Below are positions 10,251 through 20,239 of a stretch of DNA of 64,000 nt, piece after piece. Position numbers and translations under genes: made by a program. Where the stretch lies: assembly GCA_905221605.1 (NCBI GenBank), contig CAJNDS010000358.1, forward strand, positions 1 through 64,000, in the 5' to 3' direction. Positions within the stretch are counted from its first letter, which is position 1. Every line of letters begins with the position of its first letter. The notes under the pieces are model-generated. The model saw nothing but the letters and a program-made list of their open reading frames with translations, made no database searches and had not been told where the DNA came from. The stretch comes from Symbiodinium natans. Taxonomy: Eukaryota; Sar; Dinophyceae; Suessiales; Symbiodiniaceae.

Positions 10251-10536
10251 AACCGCTTCCCGAAGCCCCTCCCCCACGCCCCGCGCCAGGGCACCGACCG
10301 AGCCCACCCAGCGGGCCAAGAACTCAACGATAGGGAAGCTAACGCTGCGTGCAGTTGACAGCATGCCATAAGCGTCTGGGCCTTGAGCTGCAATTCTCTC
10401 ACCCAGACCAACTTCTTTCGAACTCGATCAGCACCTGCCACTTGCTTGTCAGCTCAAGAAACACAATCATTCAATGAGGGAGAGATACTGAGCAGAAACA
10501 TGCTCCAAAAATAACATGAGGCATCCTTTATGGAAA

Positions 10537-11586
10537 CTACCACAACAAGAAAGCACCTCCCGTGCCTTGATGTTTCTCCTTCAACTCTCTTACCTCGTTC
10601 TTTGCCTCTCTTGCCATGATCAACGCTGCTGACACTGCAGACTCGGATTGAAAGTAGACAATGTGCAACTTCTTCTGCTCGAGTAATTTAGAAACATTTT
10701 GAAGACCAAGGCGTACCGCCAGCTCATCCGTCTTGATTTGTAAGGCTGCACGATTGAAAACAATAGCAAAGCCGGTGGTGTCGGGCTGAAGCAGAACGCT
10801 TTCCAAACCATGTGTGTCATCTCGCGCCAAGTATCCCTGGCGCGCAACGAGACAACTTTGGATCTCAATCTGGTAGAGTTTCATAGCTACGAAGCGGCTG
10901 TCGGAGCAAATCTCCACAAGCACGCTCTGAACATGTTCACAGGTAGCAGTGACCAAGGGTGTGCTTAGTGGAAAGATGCTGTCAGCAAAGTCCTGAAAAC
11001 GACCGTTGTAGACTGTGTCAACCTGGGCTAGCTCCTCCCCAATACCTTTCTCTCTCATTGAAGCCGCAGCGCTGTCAGACACAGTTGTTTGCAGGAAGTT
11101 TGCAACAACCTCCTTGCTCAACAGCAACCGCGTTCGTTCCTCTGCCTCTTGCGGGAGAACTGCATGAAGTCTCCTAGAAGGTGAACTCGAAAAGACTTGG
11201 GATATCACCTCTTCATAGGTCTTCCCACTAAGCTGGCTAACACGACTGTTTGAGAAGGGTCTACAGAATCCCTTCTCATCGACTAGACAATAAGCATCAT
11301 CAAATCGTCGTTCCTGGCTTCCGAAATCTCTATGCTGCGCAGAAGTTGTCTGGTAGGGCGGACGATACTGTGTCCCAGTTTGTGGCGGGTATGCTGCCAA
11401 ATACCGAGGCTGCGGAAGCTGCGCGGAGGGTGCCCAGCAGAACGGTCCATACGGCATTCCAGCGTTTGATGGGTATGCCGAATGCCAAGGCTGAGCAAAC
11501 TGCGCAGAAGGTGGCCCGTAGGACGGACCATACCGCACCCCAGTGGGCGATGGGTATGCTGCTGAATGCCAAGGCCGCTGCTCCAT
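10537..11586 (-). CDS. 349-aa protein with three N-terminal YG/P-rich repeats, unknown
   Basis: The ATG at 11586-11584 opens 349 codons on the minus strand. Residues 5-86 are three imperfect 27-residue repeats beginning PWHSAAYP, PWHSAYPS and PRYLAAYP, each ending in SAQ: a Pro/Tyr/Gly/Gln-rich, probably disordered head. Residues about 95-335 read like a folded alpha/beta protein and the end is a charged helix (EAKNEVRELKEK). I recognise no catalytic motif or family. It is the longest plausible ORF inside the TIR element, so it is the best candidate for an element-encoded protein, perhaps DNA-binding; but it could equally be a captured host exon. Confidence 0.5.
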   Translation of the reverse strand: MEQRPWHSAAYPSPTGVRYGPSYGPPSAQFAQPWHSAYPSNAGMPYGPFCWAPSAQLPQPRYLAAYPPQTGTQYRPPYQTTSAQHRDFGSQERRFDDAYCLVDEKGFCRPFSNSRVSQLSGKTYEEVISQVFSSSPSRRLHAVLPQEAEERTRLLLSKEVVANFLQTTVSDSAAASMREKGIGEELAQVDTVYNGRFQDFADSIFPLSTPLVTATCEHVQSVLVEICSDSRFVAMKLYQIEIQSCLVARQGYLARDDTHGLESVLLQPDTTGFAIVFNRAALQIKTDELAVRLGLQNVSKLLEQKKLHIVYFQSESAVSAALIMAREAKNEVRELKEKHQGTGGAFLLW

Positions 11587-11651
11587 GATGGCTGGATGTT
11601 TCAGGTGATGGCGAATGAATACACGTGAAAGCCACCCTGCTGAGTTTCAAG

Positions 11652-12002
11652 CTACCTCGAAAGTGTCTGGATGAATCTCATCTCTAAATGTGTGCATGCC
11701 GATGTCAAGTAAAGTGTTTGAGAAAAATACTCCACTGTCGGGGGGGAACTGCTTGAGTGCACCATCTGCTCAAGGTCAACTTGCAAAGTTGCGCTGTCCT
11801 CCCTGCCGCTCATTTGCAAATCGACGTGGAAAGTGGGTGAAAACGGCTCATGGAAAGCTTGTCCTACAGTTGCTGATTTCATGCTGCCTGCGAAGCATAA
11901 GGTGCTGCAGCTCCCGTACATCAAGATGACTCCACACTTGCGATAGATGTCGAATGCTTTGCTAGACTTAATTGGTTCCATTGTAAACCGCATGTCTTCC
12001 AA
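11652..12002 (-). other. Possible upstream exon of the same strand (116 codons)
   Basis: The open frame beginning MEDMRFTMEP has a natural amino-acid mix (VILMYGSCSTLCFAGS) and lies just upstream of the 349-aa ORF in another frame. It may be an exon joined by splicing; no clear donor or acceptor pair could be fixed. Function unknown. Confidence 0.3.
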
Positions 12003-12640
12003 CTTTGCTCCACAGTCCGGAAGAGACGCTGCGCTTGCTTATTCTGTGCCTTCCCAACTGCTAGCCCCCTCTCCAATTTGACACCTTCGAAACGCACGCT
12101 TCCCAAACTTTGTTGCAATTACGGCTTTCAGTTCTGGCTGAAATGCGCTTCGCTTGTCAGCTCACAAACCAAGCGATCAACACTCAACACATGCACAAAG
12201 CTGAGATAAGCAGTTTCGTTATTTCGGGAAAGCGACGTTTGGATGTTTACCATATTTGAACGTGACCAGCACGGGCCCACCATGGACCAAGATGCTTTAC
12301 AAGTGCCATGAGCCATGGACCAGCCAACATGCAAACCCAACACAAAACGGTTTCGTCACGACCCCGCACCCCCGCCACCCCCGTGACTGTTGGCACTTTT
12401 GAGACGTTCAGTACGAAAACAGGAGCATTTTTGAGCGAGTTCCCAGGTGTCCGGACGGAATCCGACGCGCACAGACGCTTGCAGACGCTTGCAACCGTTT
12501 GCGTCCGCTCCGCACGCATTTCGTATCAACTCCCTAACCCCAAACCCCCAACCCAAAAACGAGAACCCTTCTGTTACGAATTCGGGAAAATGTTCAACGT
12601 GTCCTCACCTTGACTCATCCTGTCAATACACGCTTCCAGC

Positions 12641-13192
12641 TTACAGATCATCCCTGGATAAGGCGACCCCGACCTCCTTGATCACTTCATCGTTAAAATC
12701 TGCCCTTCCCTGTTGGAGTGCTGCCAGACTGGATGCGAGAACGCTGCGGCACAGCTGCAATGGTGTACTGGCTGTCTGCCTAGCTGCGCTGGAGAAGACC
12801 ACCAGGACTTTATGAACAGCGGGGTGCTGGACAACATGTGAAGCAAGGTTGACCGTGTCAATCATGTACTTCCGAAATACATGCACCCTGTTCGTCACCA
12901 GCATGGACTGTGAGCTGTCAAGATCTGTCCATACGTATTTGCCTCATCTTCGCAACACGATGTTGCCACCATGTCCTTCTCCAGCCTCTTCTAGAGACCG
13001 TAAATCCATGACGAACATGAGCAGAAAGGACACCAAGCGAACCGGATCCGGTGGCAAACGGCATCGTGGTTCTCGCTTCTGCAAGCTGTCTTGCGGCAAG
13101 CAGCCAGTGCAAGACAGAACAGCGCAAGCCAGTGTAGACTTCCACTCGTACGAACACGTTGTGCTTGGGTGAGGATAAAGCGCAAACATCAA
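12641..13192 (-). other. Exon-like coding piece(s), one in-frame TGA
   Basis: A protein-like frame runs from about 13192 leftwards to 12641, interrupted once by an in-frame TGA at about 12947-12945 between LRR and GKYVW. The second part (FRKYMIDTVNLASHVV ... VALSRDDL) has good coding character. It ends at GATCTGTAAG, whose GTAAG matches a splice-donor consensus, so this may be an exon rather than a complete ORF. I do not recognise the product. Confidence 0.35.
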
Positions 13193-13343
13193 TGGGGCTG
13201 CTTACTCCATGCTGGAGCTGCCCCACAGCAGCCGCATCCGACACTGCTCAGGCTTCTCGTTTCATGGCAACCACATGCTCCAATTGCAGCTCCGCCTCCT
13301 CATGACGTGAGGCACGCTGAAGGTTGGAACGAAGACTGCGCTT

Positions 13344-13586
13344 TTGATGCTGGACGTGCAGTGCACGCTGACCTTGGGGAGCGTGGAGCTCTCCACGGAG
13401 CTGCGGGTGTCCACGGTGCGGGCCAGAGCGACCGACGATTATTTGACGCTGACGGGCGGCACGCAGGGCACCTATTTGAAATCGGCGCTCTATACCGCCA
13501 GTGCGATTCGAGCAGACAACAGCATCGTGGTGCAAGGGCGAGGGGATTTGCAGGTCATCGTGGCAATGTCACGGCGGAGGTCGTGA
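13344..13586 (+). other. Tail-fibre-head-like fragment
   Basis: The plus-strand frame contains LRVSTVRARATDDYLTLTGG and DNSIVVQGRGDLQV, the style of beta-rich shaft proteins that precede an S74 chaperone domain; a neighbouring frame continues with GNVTAEVVNLDRY. It faces the S74 remnant on the minus strand, so an inversion or two convergent copies may be involved. Family assignment is inference. Confidence 0.3.
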
Positions 13587-14234
13587 ACCTCGACCGCTAC
13601 CCTGCCCTTACCCTTTCCGCCTTCCAGCACCTCCAGGCGGGTGTAGTCGAGCGTCACGAGCTCCCCTAGCTCCTCGTCCACGAGCTTGCCGCACAGCGTC
13701 TGGCCCACGGCCCCGTCTCCTAGACTTCATTCGCAATAAAGCCCAGCGCACACTTCTGGCTGCCCACGGTCCGCCTGTACCACTTGGGTGCCACGGAGTC
13801 AAAGAGCTGCTGCAGCTTCCGAGCTCTGTGGGCTCCACGTTGTGTTTCAGCTTCTCGTCAGAAAGGTTCTGGAAGCCATAATTCACAATCACCTCTCCGT
13901 CGTTGGGAGAGCCCGTGTTGCTCTCCACGATGAGGTTGGCCTGCCCGGCCGAACGAGGAGGTGTGCAGGACTGGTTCGGGGCGTAGAGCTGCACGCCCCC
14001 GGCTGCAAACACTCGGAGCTTCGCGTTGCCCACGGATAAAAGAATGAGCTCGGACAGCTCAGCTTCGTGTGCGAAGCCACGATGCATCGGTCTTCCAAGC
14101 ACAACCTTGTGCAGCTTCTGGACCTGTGGTCGACGAAGAAGCATCGCGGTCGAACAACCGCCATAGGACCTGGAGCTTCTGAAAGATACTGCACTCAACT
14201 CTTTCTTGAAAAAACCGCTTGTCCGGCAAAACAT
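13490..14234 (-). pseudogene. Degraded S74 (chaperone-of-endosialidase) domain protein
   Basis: The minus strand encodes a beta-rich stretch (ELILLSVGNAKLRVF, GGVQLYAPNQS, IVESNTGSPNDGEVIVNYGF) and then SDEKLKHNVEP, the hallmark SDE(R/K)LK start of S74 intramolecular chaperone domains. The following parts of the domain are still present but in other frames: LQQLFDSVAPKWYRR and ALGFIANEV, then LGELVTLDYTRLEVL. At least one frameshift and an in-frame TAG (near 13721) separate them, so it is a pseudogene or has unrecognised introns. S74 domains trimerise and release phage tail spikes, and also occur in some viruses and eukaryotic proteins. Its place inside a TIR element suggests viral or captured cargo. 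Confidence 0.6.
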
Positions 14235-14944
14235 GGACGTCCATCGCGCTGCTTCGCAATCCTACATAGGCCTCCACCGTGATGTCAAAAATCTGCAGAG
14301 TCATATGAACCATGCGAGACTCGGAGCTACGAGGCGCGTGGTTTGACTTGGATCGAGCTGTCAATGTGAGCGATAGCAGCCCACACTCAAGCCTTCCTTC
14401 GCGCGACAAAGAACACGACAAGACGTTGATGATGCTCCGTTTCCTTGTCGAACCTGCACTTACTCCAAGGTCCTGCACTTACTCCAAGGTCCTGACGCAG
14501 AACCGAGCAACGGAATCAAACGAGTGAACCCCGGAATCAAACCAAGCGAACCCGGAATCAAACCCTTGCCGAAGGAGCTCAAAACGGTGAGCTTCTTCAA
14601 AAATTCTGTCTGGTCTGCACTGCCTGCTGCTGCTCTATAGTCCGCCTGTCAGAATTGTTGCAGCATCGCAAAGAACAGTGGTGATCGTACAAAACGCTGC
14701 AAACTGCAGTAGAATGCAAAAAGCAGCACTCGCTGCAGAGACGGTGAGAGACTCAGTCTTTGTGGAATCATTTGCGGTGAAGACTGCAGTCCTTTTTCCG
14801 AGCAAAGATTGCAACATTATTAAGTTATTATTGCAACATTATTGAGTCATTATGATCTTTATTCAGTCATTGTTGGCTCACATTTGACTCATTATTGAAA
14901 CAAACGAAATTCTTTTTCGCTCCATTTTGACAACACCTTACGGC

Positions 14945-15175
14945 CTTGCGGTACAACGCGGTCACAACGTTCACAACGCGGTCACAACGCTGTCACAACG
15001 CGGTCACAACGCGGTCACAACGCGGTCACAACGCGGTCACAACGCGGTCACAACGCAGTCACAACAGTGGAGCTGTAGTGACGTTGTAGTGACGTTGTAG
15101 TGACGTTGTAGTGACGTTGTAGTGACGTTGTAGTGACGTTGTAGTGACGTTGTAGTGACGTTGTAGTGACGTTGC
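14945..15175 (-). repeat. Inner 11-bp arrays of the right arm
   Basis: CGGTCACAACG units (14945-15062) followed by TAGTGACGTTG units (about 15070-15175) on the plus strand are the reverse complements of the left-arm units. Confidence 0.95.
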
Positions 15176-15914
15176 TACAAAAGAGGCTGTCGTGACATTT
15201 TAATGGCTTTTGGAATAAGTTACCATAAATCAAACCGAGCGAGCCGCGGAATCATAGTGGCGACCCAGTGGCGACCCTGTGGCGACCTTGTGGCTGCCAC
15301 TGCTACTCTGCCACTCCGCCCTGCTGCCCTGCCACTGCCTGCTCTCTGCCACTGCTGCTGCTCTGCCACCCCCGCCCTGCTGCCCTGCCACAGCTGTCCA
15401 CTGCTGCCCTGCCAGCCTGCCCACTCTGCACTACTGCCCTGCCACTGCTGCCCTAGCACTGCTGCCCTGCCACTGCTGCTCTCTGCCACTGCTGCTGCTC
15501 TGCACTCCCGCCTGGCCACTCCGCCCCACTTCCCTGTCTGTTCTGCCACCGTCCCGCTGATCAGCATTGTTGCAGCGTCACGAAGAACAGTGGCGAATCG
15601 TAAAAGCGCTGCAAACTGCAGTATAATGCACAAGCAGCAGTCGCTGCAGAGACTCGCTGAGAGACTCAGTCTTTGTGGAATCTTTTACAGTGAAGACTGC
15701 AGTCTTTTTGGAGTCTCTTCGAAGTCTGCCTACTCTTCTACTGCTGCTGCTGTTGCTGCTACTGCTCAAATTCTGCTTCGAGCAAAGATTGCAACATTAT
15801 TGAGTCATTATTGCGACATTATTGAGTCATTATGAGTCTTTATTGAGTCATTGTTGGCTCATTTGACTCATTATTGAAACAAACAAAATTCTTTTCGCTT
15901 CATTTTGACAAACA

Positions 15915-16158
15915 CCTTGCGGTCACAACGCGGTCACAACGCGGTCACAACGCGGTCACAACGCGGTCACAACGCGGTCACAACGCGGTCACAACGCGGT
16001 CACAACGCGGTGCTGCTAAAAGGCTGTAGTGACGTTGTAGTGACGTTGTAGTGACGTTGTAGTGACGTTGTAGTGACGTTGTAGTGACGTTGTAGTGACG
16101 TTGTAGTGACGTTGTAGTGACGTTGTAGTGACGTTGTAGTGACGTTGTAGTGACGTTG
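15915..16158 (-). repeat. Outer 11-bp arrays of the right arm
   Basis: CGGTCACAACG units (15919-16012) and GTAGTGACGTT units (16025-16158), separated by GCTGCTAAAAGGCTG, mirror 5815-6045. Confidence 0.95.
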
Positions 16159-16234
16159 CAGCATGAGAGGCTGTACTGTAGTGACATTTTGGCTTTTGGA
16201 ATAAGTTACCATAAGTGCCCCCTTACTTACATAT

Positions 16235-16687
16235 GCTGACCACCATGGGGCATATGCACATCTTTCATCCCCCCTAGGGAGTCTGACTTGCAACATCCTT
16301 TCGCCATTGAGTGTCGGTTGTCTGTCCTTGACAACGAGTTCTTCTGATGACCTCGGTTTGAATAACCGCTGTTGCACCAGTGGCTACATGATGGTGGTTT
16401 TGAGAATCTAGCAATGTCGCAATTTGCGATTCCCCCAGCTCTGTGCTTCCTTGTGAACCGGAACTTCATTGACGACTTCGGGTACTGAGTTCGTGGGGTC
16501 CTGCATCTAATAGTTCAGCGCGATTGCTCGCTTTGTTTCTTTGGTGTTTGTTTGCTTGGTGGTTGCTTGGTGTGTCTGGCGGATTGTGTGCGCTGACTTT
16601 GTTTCACTCTTTACGTCGAGTCCAACAAGACCGGCCTACTGTGCTACTGATGTAGTAAAGAGGCGTCAGTCCAAAAAAAAAAAAAAA
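16235..16687 (+). mobile_element. LINE derivative, right piece with 3' end and poly(A)
   Basis: Begins with the second GCTGA copy and CCACCATGG, continues with the leader block (GTGGCTACATGATGGTGGTT), then jumps to the LINE 3' end: GGCCTACTGTGCTACTGATG, TAGTAAAGAGGCGTC and 15 A residues (16673-16687). The LINE at 31.2-40.1 kb ends in the same way. The coding part is absent, so this is a non-autonomous derivative. Confidence 0.75.
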
Positions 16688-16828
16688 GACGGTCCCTGCA
16701 GGGCGTAAATCTGATAGCGGTCTTTGGCCCATTGGAACTGCTCCAAGAAAAGCGGCAGGCAAGGAAAAACAACCTGGAACTAGCTTGGCTGCACAGCGCA
16801 CTGTCACACGAACAAAGAAAAACCTTTC

Positions 16829-17193
16829 TTATTCCGACTCCACGGCACGGGTCTGAAGAGCAATCGCGCAGAGGCCAACATCCGAACCACAGTGTTGCGC
16901 CACATTTTTGGACTGGACAACAGCTTCAAAGTTTTGCCCGTCGGACTTCTTGCACTTGAGCAAGTAGCCCTTGTACTGGTTGTTGCTGAGCTTGCCGGTG
17001 GCCCACCAACCCATGACCCGAAGAGCTGCACTTCATAGTCTACAAGTGGCCAATGGTTTGTGAAGACCAGAGGGTGCCAACCTTGCTGCAGAGACATAAA
17101 AGTGCGCACGGTTTTAAGAAACCTGCACGTGGCCGCCTGGCTTTGTTCAGCTTCTGCAAGAACAAACAAACCCACGGACAGCAACACCCGCAC
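16829..17193 (-). pseudogene. Small secreted-protein-like ORF with a frame break
   Basis: The frame starting at 17193 begins MRVLLSVGLFVLAEAEQSQA, a good signal peptide, and stays natural to VDYEVQLFGS. From about 17015 the plausible sequence continues in another frame (MGWWATGKLSNNQYKGYLLK, then CKKSDGQNFEAVVQ, ending AVESE). A one-base frame change or an intron joins them. I recognise no family. Confidence 0.35.
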
Positions 17194-17299
17194 TGAGAAT
17201 GCCTAAGTCTGAAACCAAGCCACAAGGTGCACGCTCTAACACGAAAACCAATCTTCAGTACTCTGGTTCCTGCCTTGCATCTGAACACGGAAATGAACA

Positions 17300-18980
17300 T
17301 CGGCAAGCTACGATTAAACTGAAGATTTAAAAAAAAACAAAGAGTTGCAGCTGCACAACGCGCTTTAGTTTTGCAACATTTTTAGCAAGTCATACTTCAA
17401 AATGTGTTGCTTTGGAACGTGCAACGCTGATTTTCCAATAACAAACGCTGTGAACTCTTGTTGGAGCGGACACTAGACTTAAGCCAACCAAAAGCACAAG
17501 CGTCTGCATAAGAAAAGACGTGGTAGAAAAGAACTGGAGCCTTGTTAAAAGCTCAAACTTGGTCTTTCAATATGTTTCTTTGCTTTAACCATATAACCCT
17601 TCCTTGCATTTGACCCAAAATCAGAAGAGAAGAGTGCAAAGTTAACATCGGTGGAAACTGCAGCTTGGAAAAGTTCAATGCTTTGAAACAAGTGATTTGT
17701 TAAGATGCGCGCAACGTTTAAGCCAAACCACTTGAAAATTGTAAAATATGCCAGAATGTGAACAAGTGCAAGCAAAAGCAACTCTGAAGTTGCTTTTACC
17801 ACCCACACACTTCCACACTGCAGATCCAGCCAACATACACGCAAACGCACACCACCCACCAAAGCCACGACATAATGACACACACTACACTGGCTGTTTT
17901 TCTGTGTGTGCATGTACAAGAGTGTTGTAGATGTGTGTGTGTTAGCATTTGTGATTGCAAGTGGGTTGGTTTGCATGTCTTTGGCTTCAGTGTGCAAGGA
18001 AAGTTTTAGTGTGTGCGCAAAGGGGTGTCATGGAGTGTAGTGTGTGTCATTATGTAGTGGCTTTGGTGGGTGGTGTGCGTTTGCGTGTATGTCGGCTGGG
18101 TCTGCAAGTGTGGAAGTGTGTGGGTGGTAAAAGCAGAGTTAACATCGGTGGAAACTGCAGCTTGGAAAAGTTCAATGCTTTGAAACAAGTGTTTTTAAAA
18201 GCCTCTGACAGTGCCGTTTTACAGAAATCAACTGCGAGTTCAACCGTGGTGTTGATTTGTTAAGATTGCGCGCGACATCCAAAAAAACACCAGAGTAAAT
18301 TTAACAAATTTGACTGATCAAGTGTTGATTTTGAGGGTTTTTTCAACATTTTCGGATACTTCAGAAATTTGAAAATTTGTTGAATGGTGCTGAATCCAGG
18401 GAAGAATTGCAACGTGCAACCAAAAACGAAGACAAAGAATTGAGAGCACCCAGCCTGAAAGAAGCAGAGTTTCTTCTGCTTAATCTTCTATCAAATTTCA
18501 GTGTGCTTTGAATAATGGAATGGAAATAAGGCTGGGCGACTCTTAAGTCGTTCTGGCCATGAATGAGAAGAGGTCAGTGCGATTGTTTTTTTTTTTTTCA
18601 AATGTTAGCAAGAACTGCAAAAACATTGGTTTTTCTTTTTTAACTTTTGGAGAAATCAAGAAAACTGGAAAGAAGCCAGAGTCATGAAACTTAGACAAAT
18701 TTCTTCAGATTCAGCAGCAGATTCATGCACAGCAACACTTTTTTTTCAGTTCAAATTGCCTTTGCCCGTCTGAACAGAATTTTTCTCTTGCTTTTTGCTC
18801 AATGTTTTTTTTTGTTTTTTGTCGGAATGATCTCTCGGTTAAGTTGCAAGCTTCAGAAAGAGAGAGTTTCGAGAAACCGCCCTGAACCAAAACACAAAGC
18901 AGCCCGGTAAGCTGTCAATTAACCAGAAAGACAGTGAAAAAAATTGCAATCGGAACTTAAGAGATCCATAAGAATGTGCA
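17300..18980. repeat. Non-coding segment with nested direct and inverted duplications
   Basis: No gene seen. GTTAACATCGGTGGAAACTG and the 35 bases after it occur at 17641 and 18137 (direct). Between them about 98 bp at 17793-17890 is repeated inverted at 18036-18133. A 130-bp block beginning GGCTGTTTTTCTGTGTGTGC at 17890 recurs at 18991. The pattern fits a local duplication-inversion event. Confidence 0.75.
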
Positions 18981-19032
18981 TTTTTGTGGTTTCGGCTGTT
19001 TTTCTGTGTGTGCATGTACAAGAGTGTTGTAG

Positions 19033-19081
<49 letters not shown>
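19033..19081. repeat. (TG)n microsatellite
   Basis: About 24 uninterrupted TG dinucleotides lie inside the second copy of the block duplicated from 17890; the first copy has only a few TGs at this place, so the expansion happened after duplication. Confidence 0.95.
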
Positions 19082-19083
<2 letters not shown>

Positions 19084-19738
19084 CATTTGTGGTTGCAAAG
19101 TGGGTTGGTTTGCATGTCTTTGGCTTTAGTGTGCAAGGAAAGTTTCAGTGTGTGGGTAAAGGGTGGTAACGCATGGAGTCTCAGAAGTGACACCAAATAA
19201 AAAAACAATGACCTTGCAAGTGTCTGTGATTTGGAGACACAAAAAGAGGGCAAGAAATCAACTCCAAAAGGTAGGGAAGCCGAAGTGACCTCCGCAGTGC
19301 TAGAAAGATCGCACGCGAACAATGCAAGAGTGCTTTCTCTTGAATGCCAGCTAAAGACAAGTTTAGCCAAGAACACGCGTATCGACGGCGTTTTTTGTTT
19401 TCTTGAGTGTTGATGCAAACAGTATCGAATAGAAAAAATCTTGTTTGTCTGTAGTTGATTTTAATTATTATTAAACTCAAATGGGTTCCAAAAGCAGCTC
19501 AATTCTGGGCACCGAAAACGGGCCCTAGATTTTGGATTTCCTGTGTGAACATACAAGGCCACCCAGGTTGGAGCCTCAAATTGGAACCCAAGTTTAGGAG
19601 CCATTTTTGGGCCCAGTTGCGGCGTTGTTTTCACACACGGGAAGCCAGATCTGGCTTTCACAGCTCCTCGTTGCGAGTAAAACAAATAAGCCTCTCAGTC
19701 GGTTCCAGTCTAAGTCTTGTGTCAGTCTTCCCCCAAAA

Positions 19739-20185
19739 TTAGAAGAGCAGGCAGCAAGGCGGCAAAGTGTGAACTTGTTTGGCACCGGAACTTTCTCTAA
19801 CAGTAAATGCACAAAAGTCCGCAATGCAAGAGTCTGCAAGAGCATGTTGTGTAAGTTTCTTACAGCTGCTGCGGCACCACATCCGGGTCTGCCAAACCTC
19901 TGCCTTCTGCGGACGCGTGGAATGGCACGCAACAGTTTGTTGCAAGGCCTTTCCAAGGCCGTCTTTTCTTTTTGGTGTAATGTAGTATGGATGGCCGTTT
20001 GGGCACTCAAAACTCCAACCTAAACCACAATGTATGCAGGTGCGCTTTCTGCCGGCCCATTCAACGTTTTGGAGCTTTGGTTTTGGCAAGTCAGATCTTG
20101 GGTTCAACTCTAGCAGACGCGTTTTAAGCTCTGAAGCCCACAGCAAAGATGTGCTTGTCAAGAAAAACCTGCCTTTGGGCAGCAC
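19739..20185 (-). other. Possible exon with RZ-type zinc-finger motif
   Basis: The 148-codon frame contains CIHCGLGW and FECPNGHPYYIT. CPNGHPY is the signature of RZ-type zinc fingers of ZNFX1/RNF213-like proteins. After this motif the match stops, and pieces resembling its end (GCGAAAAV) appear in another frame, so this is a spliced or broken gene piece. The domain call rests on one motif. Confidence 0.35.
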
Positions 20186-20239
20186 TATGCTTACGAAGTC
20201 TTGGCGTAAGGCTTTGGCAACGGTTGAGAATTGACATTA

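Larger units (their letters stand above)
7650..10536. other. Interior of the TIR element without a convincing gene
   Basis: No reading frame here looks like a conserved protein. The segment holds a perfect GC hairpin (8428-8453), a short A-run and a duplicated block (9645-9850 and 10062-10250). The ORF at 9775-10371 is open for 198 codons but crosses that duplication and shows no recognisable domain, so I leave it uncalled. Confidence 0.5.
5738..16234. mobile_element. 10.5-kb TIR element with iteron-like arms and 5-bp TSD
   Basis: The ends are inverted: left ATATATAAGTAAGGGGGCAC, right (minus strand) ATATGTAAGTAAGGGGGCAC, both continuing into TTATGGTAACTTATTCC. The inverted similarity extends about 1.5 kb inward on each side, with 11-bp tandem repeats differing only in copy number. 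The element sits inside a LINE derivative and is flanked by GCTGA duplications. It holds a 349-aa ORF, several exon-like pieces and a broken S74-domain gene. I found no recognisable transposase, so it is either non-autonomous or uses an enzyme I cannot recognise. 5-bp duplications with inverted ends are known from Transib-type elements and from retroviral-integrase-like enzymes; no family can be assigned from the sequence alone. Confidence 0.85.
14640..16234 (-). repeat. Right inverted terminal arm
   Basis: Read on the minus strand from 16234 this repeats the left arm: tip, CAACGTCACTA array, CGCGTTGTGAC array, AATGACTCA stretch, GACTGCAGTCTTCAC block, CAG-rich stretch, and a second TGGTAACTTATTCC module with its arrays. 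The CGCGTTGTGAC array is present in both modules here, but only in the outer one on the left. Confidence 0.85.

Noticed and set aside
5815-16158. Possible CRISPR arrays (short regular repeats)
   Set aside because: Units are contiguous 10-11 bp repeats without spacers, in eukaryotic DNA; no Cas-like gene.
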